This document shows positions 61,851 through 64,000 of a stretch of DNA of 64,000 nucleotides, piece after piece. The notes beneath the pieces are model-generated. The model worked only from the letters and a program-made list of their open reading frames with translations. It did no database searches and was not told where the DNA came from. The stretch comes from Hydractinia symbiolongicarpus (lineage: Eukaryota > Cnidaria > Hydrozoa > Anthoathecata > Hydractiniidae). The stretch lies in contig NC_079875.1 in assembly GCF_029227915.1 (NCBI RefSeq), positions 124,001 through 188,000 on the forward strand. Reading direction: 5' to 3'. The number at the start of each line of letters is the position of its first letter. Position 1 is the first letter of the stretch. The position numbers and the translations under genes are program-made.

Positions 61851-64000
61851 TTTAAAAACTACAAGTCTCATGGGCTTTAGTGGTGAAATAATAATTTAAA
61901 AAATCGTTCGGGAAAAGAGTTTACTCCCTGGGTACTTTCTTTGTATACTTTTGACTATACGGGCCGAGTCCGGGATTTACGGGAAATCGCAGGTTTTCGT
62001 TTGCCGGCGATTAAACTCCTTTTATTCAGCGTTTCATCAAAAATGAAAACATTTTTGAAAACTACAAGTCTCATGCGTTTTAGTGGTGAAAAGATAATTT
62101 AAAAAACCGTTTTGGAAATGAGTTTACCCACAGGGTACTTTCTTTGTATACATTCGACTATACGGGCCAAGCCCGGGATTTACAGGAAATCGCGGGTTTT
62201 CGTGTGCCGGCTATTAAACCACATTCATTAAGCGTCTCATCAAAAATGAAAACATTTCTGAAAACTACAAGACTCATGGGCTTCAGTGGTGAAATAATAG
62301 TTTAAAAAATCGTTCGGGAAATGAGTTTACTCCCTGGGTACTCTCTTTGTATACTTTTGACTATACGGCCGAGTCCGGGATTTACGGGAAATCGCAGGTT
62401 TTCGTTTGCCGGAGATTAAACTCCTTTTATTCAGCGTCTCATGAAAAATGAAAACATTTTTAAAAACTACAAGACTCATGCGTTTTAGTGGTGAAAAGAT
62501 AATTTAAAAAATCGTTTTGGAAATGAGTTTACTCACAGGGTACTTTCTTTGTATACTTTTGACTATACGGGCCGAGTCCGGGATTTACGGGAAATCGCAG
62601 GTTTTCGTTTGCCGGCGATTAAACTTCTTTTATTCAGCGTCTCATCAAAAATAAAAACACTTTTGAAAACTACAAGTCTCACGCGTTTTAGTGGTGAAAA
62701 AACAATTTCAAAAATCGTTCTGGAAATGAGTTTACTCACAGGGTACTTTCTTTGTAAACATTCGACTATACGGGACAAGCCCGGGATTTAGGGAAATCGT
62801 GGTATTTCGTTTGCCGGCGATTAAACCTCTAAGCGTCTCATTAAAAATGAAAACATTTTTGGAAACTACAAGTCTCATTCGTTATAGTGGTGCAGAAATA
62901 ATTTGAAAAATCGTTCGGGAAATCAGTTTACTCCCTGGGTACTTTCTTTATATACATTCAACTATACGGGCCGAGTCTGGGAGTTACGGGAAGTCGTGGG
63001 TTTTCGTTTGCCGGCGATTAAACTTCTTTTATTCAGCGTCTCATCAAAAATGAGAACACTTTTGAAAACTACAAGTCTCATGCGTTTTAGTGGTGAAAAA
63101 ATAACATAAAAAATCGTTCGGGAAATGAGTTTACTTCCTGGGTACTTTCTTTGTATACATTCGACTATACGGGCCAAGCCCGGATTTACGGGAAATCGCG
63201 GGTTTTCGTTTGCCGGGGATTAAACCACTTTCATTAAGCGTCTCATCAAAAATGAAAACATTTCTGAAAACTACAAGTCTCATGCGTTATAGTGGTGAAA
63301 AAATAATTTAAAAAATCGTTCGGGAAATGAGTTTACTCCTTGGGAACTTTTTTTGTATACTTTTGACTATACGGGCCGAGTCTGGGAGTTACGGGAAGTC
63401 GTGGGTTTTTGTTTGCCGGCGATTAAACTTCTTTTATTCAGCGTCTGATCAAAAATGAAAACATTTTTAAAAACTACAAGTCTCATGGGCTTTAGTGGTG
63501 AAATAATAATTTAAAAAACCGTTTTGGAAATGAGTTTACTCACAGGGTACTTTCTTTGTATACATTCGACTATACGGGCCAAGCCTGGGATTTACAGGAA
63601 ATCGCGGGTTTTCGTGTGCCGGCTATTAAACCACATTTATTAAGCGTCTCATCAAAAATGAAAACATTTCTGAAAACTACAAGTCTCATGGCCTTTAGTG
63701 GTGAAATAATAATTTAAAAAATCGTTTGGGAAATGAGTTTACTCCCTGGGTACTTTCTTTGTATACTTTTGACTATACGGGCCGAGTCCGGGATTTGCGG
63801 GAAATCGCAGGTTTTCGTTTGCCGGCTATTAAACCACATTCATTAAGCGTCTCATCAAAAATGAAAACATTTTTGAAAACTACAAGTCTCATGGGCTTTA
63901 GTGGTGAAATAATAATATAAAAAATCGTTCGGGAAATGAGTTTACTCCCTGGGTACTTTCTTTGTATACTTTTGACTATACGGGCCGAGTCTGGGAGTTA
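61851..64000 (-). repeat. Inverted arm, mixed block to the window edge
   Basis: About ten monomers reusing segments of 58.2-61.8 kb: CAGCGTTTCATC with TTTACCCACAGGG at about 62030-62130 recurs from about 60406-60510, and GGCTTCAGTGG recurs from 58620. A six-base loss gives ACCTCTAAGCGTCTC near 62827. The array is cut by the window end inside a monomer. Confidence 0.75.

Larger units (their letters stand above)
54247..64000 (-). repeat. Satellite array, inverted arm (~48 monomers)
   Basis: From 54247 to the window end every monomer is the reverse complement of the left arm: units read GACTATACGGGCC, then GTTTGCCGGCGATTAAAC, then TTCAGCGTCTCATC, then TTTAGTGGTGAAA and AAAATCGTTCGGGAAATGAG. The arm is not a mirror copy of the sequence just left of the junction. 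It has variants I do not find on the left, for example ACCACATTCATTAAG in the middle block, CATTGGCTTTAGTGG and CTGGGAGTTACGGG. It therefore looks like a separately homogenised domain. It continues past the right window edge. Confidence 0.98.

Noticed and set aside
1-64000. CRISPR array
   Set aside because: Repeats are contiguous 203 bp units with no unique spacers and no cas genes.
1-64000. Transposon, LTR or IS origin
   Set aside because: No terminal repeats, target-site duplications, or transposase or reverse-transcriptase sequence; the 203 bp periodicity never breaks except for small indels and the inversion.
1-64000. tRNA, rRNA or 5S-type tandem gene array
   Set aside because: No A/B-box, C-box or conserved rRNA segments recognisable in the monomer, and the unit has no long transcribed-looking conserved core.
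1-64000. Telomeric or subtelomeric repeat
   Set aside because: No TTAGGG, TTAGG or TTTAGGG tracts anywhere in the window; subtelomeric location cannot be excluded but has no support here.

Overview
The whole 64 kb window is one uninterrupted eukaryotic satellite-DNA array. The unit is a monomer of about 203 bp, roughly 37% GC, repeated about 316 times. I see no unique sequence, transposon, RNA gene, CRISPR array or credible protein gene. The short open frames on both strands (60-110 codons) are the same monomer read repeatedly; since 203 is not a multiple of 3, the frame shifts at every unit. The array runs off both window edges. Monomer length near a nucleosome repeat, head-to-tail order, layered higher-order repeats (HORs) and an internal strand switch all fit a centromeric or pericentromeric (or other heterochromatic) satellite. 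I do not recognise the family and cannot name the species. CpG is not depleted, which argues against long-term heavy germline CpG methylation.

Layout: positions 1-54246 hold head-to-tail monomers in one orientation. At 54246/54247 the array flips and 54247-64000 carries the reverse complement. Two main monomer families interleave. Type A has GACTTGTAG near its start and GAATAAAAG in the middle. Type B has AAGACTTTTAG, CTTAATGAAAG, GGGCTTGTCCCG and CCCTGTGAG. Many monomers are A/B chimeras.

HOR domains, left to right: (1) 1-3995, mixed monomers. (2) 3996-12588, a 23-monomer unit of 4587 bp followed by a 20-monomer copy of 4006 bp that lacks three monomers. (3) 12424-17094, 8/8/7-monomer units of 1624, 1625 and 1422 bp, overlapping the end of the previous block. 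(4) 17095-26084, a reshuffled zone built from the same modules. (5) 26085-32035, a clean 7-monomer HOR of exactly 1423 bp repeated about four times and nearly identical. (6) 32079-34517, an older copy of that 7-mer. (7) 34518-54246, a different domain based on a 6-monomer, 1218 bp HOR nested in a 19/18-monomer duplication (3855/3652 bp), plus a 5-monomer (1014 bp) duplication. (8) 54247-64000, the inverted arm, with its own monomer variants and its own 4-mer (811 bp) and 7-mer (1419 bp) units.

Nothing here acts as a gene system. The biology is in repeat architecture: homogenisation by unequal exchange and conversion, a polarity switch, and two conserved dyad symmetries in most type A monomers (an AT-rich one and a GC-rich one) that could form hairpins or cruciforms. 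Boundaries were found by eye from diagnostic bases and should be read as accurate to tens of bases unless an exact breakpoint is described.
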